Shown here piece after piece: positions 63,685-64,000 of a stretch of DNA of 64,000 nucleotides. Origin of the DNA: Prorocentrum cordatum. Taxonomy: Eukaryota; Sar; Dinophyceae; Prorocentrales; Prorocentraceae. The DNA lies in assembly GCA_963575745.1 (NCBI GenBank), contig CAUYUJ010000838.1:17501-81500 (forward strand). Direction: 5' to 3'. Numbering within the stretch: position 1 is the first letter of the stretch; each line of letters begins with the position of its first letter. The notes beneath the pieces were generated by a model that was not told where the DNA came from, made no database searches, and saw only the letters and a program-made list of their open reading frames with translations. The position numbers and the translations under genes were made by a program.

Positions 63685-64000
63685 GAAGTGACGGCGAGCA
63701 TGCCGGCGAGGCCTGGAACAGCGAAGAGGTCGGAAAGACCCCGCTGGAGCTGATCATGGCCCGATGGAAGAAGGCCCGCTGCTTTGGCGACTCCTTCCTT
63801 GCGGTGGGCGATGGCCTCAGGTACGTCACAACCGACTACTTCCCAGACGCCCGACCGCTGAGCGATGATGAGCTCGAGCAGGTGGTAGAGCAAGTCTTCG
63901 TCAATGTGGACTCATCTCACTGCTCGAAGCTCGGCGTGCCGTACGTGGACATGCCAGAGGTGCCTGAAGTCCCCCCGCAGTCTGTAGAGGTCGGCGGCGA
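63685..64000 (+). CDS. Exon-like reading frame running off the window, unrecognised protein
   Basis: The frame (codons from 63687) stays open to the last base and encodes about 104 residues of well-mixed sequence. It starts SDGEHAGEAWNSEEVGKTPL, then has ELIMARWKKARCFGDSFLAV, a GLRYVTTDYFPDARPLS stretch, an acidic helix (DDELEQVVEQVF) and a Pro/Val-rich end (VPYVDMPEVPEVPP). Coding character begins directly after cacctcaccag (to 63684), an acceptor-like site, and upstream sequence is the degenerate GCTA tract. It is therefore probably an internal exon. The family is not recognised. Minus-strand frames over it are shadows. Confidence 0.55.

Overview
The window is nuclear DNA of a dinoflagellate. 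The best single sign is a complete copy of the 22-nt dinoflagellate spliced leader on the minus strand at 12184-12205. Other signs fit: GC-rich sequence broken by AT-rich islands, very abundant simple repeats, T-rich intron-like tracts, and expanded families such as tyrosine recombinases, retrotransposon pol genes and a Tpt1/KptA-like 2'-phosphotransferase. Nothing looks bacterial: no operons, no Shine-Dalgarno spacing, no CRISPR. The species cannot be named from this sequence alone.

Layout. 0.8-2.1 kb: a tyrosine recombinase gene broken by a frame change. 2.2-4.4 kb: a 330-bp direct repeat pair and two small inverted-repeat elements flanked by TA. 5.5-6.4 kb: a decayed coiled-coil gene on the minus strand. 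7.0-9.0 kb: three adjoining tandem repeat arrays. 11.2-12.7 kb: degenerate repeats holding the spliced-leader copy. 13.3-19.2 kb: a minus-strand coding region in pieces, with a Tpt1/KptA-like domain and a T-rich intron-like tract. 19.3-22.4 kb: simple repeats and an AT-rich tract full of AACGTT.

22.39-30.73 kb holds the main feature: an apparently full-length 8.34-kb tyrosine-recombinase retrotransposon. Its order is repeat A1, a Gag-like ORF with membrane segments at its N-terminus, pol, tyrosine recombinase, a membrane-protein ORF, then repeats B1, A2 and B2. This A1-body-B1-A2-B2 layout is the split-direct-repeat form known from PAT/Ngaro-type elements. In pol the reverse transcriptase palm is interrupted between motifs B and C by a segment resembling a cytosine-C5 DNA methyltransferase. 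Pol ends in RNase H. TA-rich DNA lies on both sides, so the element probably inserted into a TA-repeat locus.

30.7-34.4 kb is AT-rich and ends in a degenerate tandem repeat. 36.3-39.3 kb is a dead Ty3/gypsy-like pol (protease, RT, RNase H) with frame changes, in-frame stops and lost catalytic residues. 40-64 kb is gene-poor. It contains many microsatellites, dispersed degenerate repeats present in several copies and both orientations, a third inverted-repeat element, a LINE-type RT fragment at 54.5 kb, and two exon-like reading frames (49074-49550 and 63685 to the window end) that begin right after T- or pyrimidine-rich AG acceptors. Many long ORFs here are artefacts of tandem repeats whose unit length is a multiple of three. 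Several frame changes in otherwise good coding regions sit on homopolymers and look like loss of one base, so long-read assembly error is a live alternative to genetic decay.
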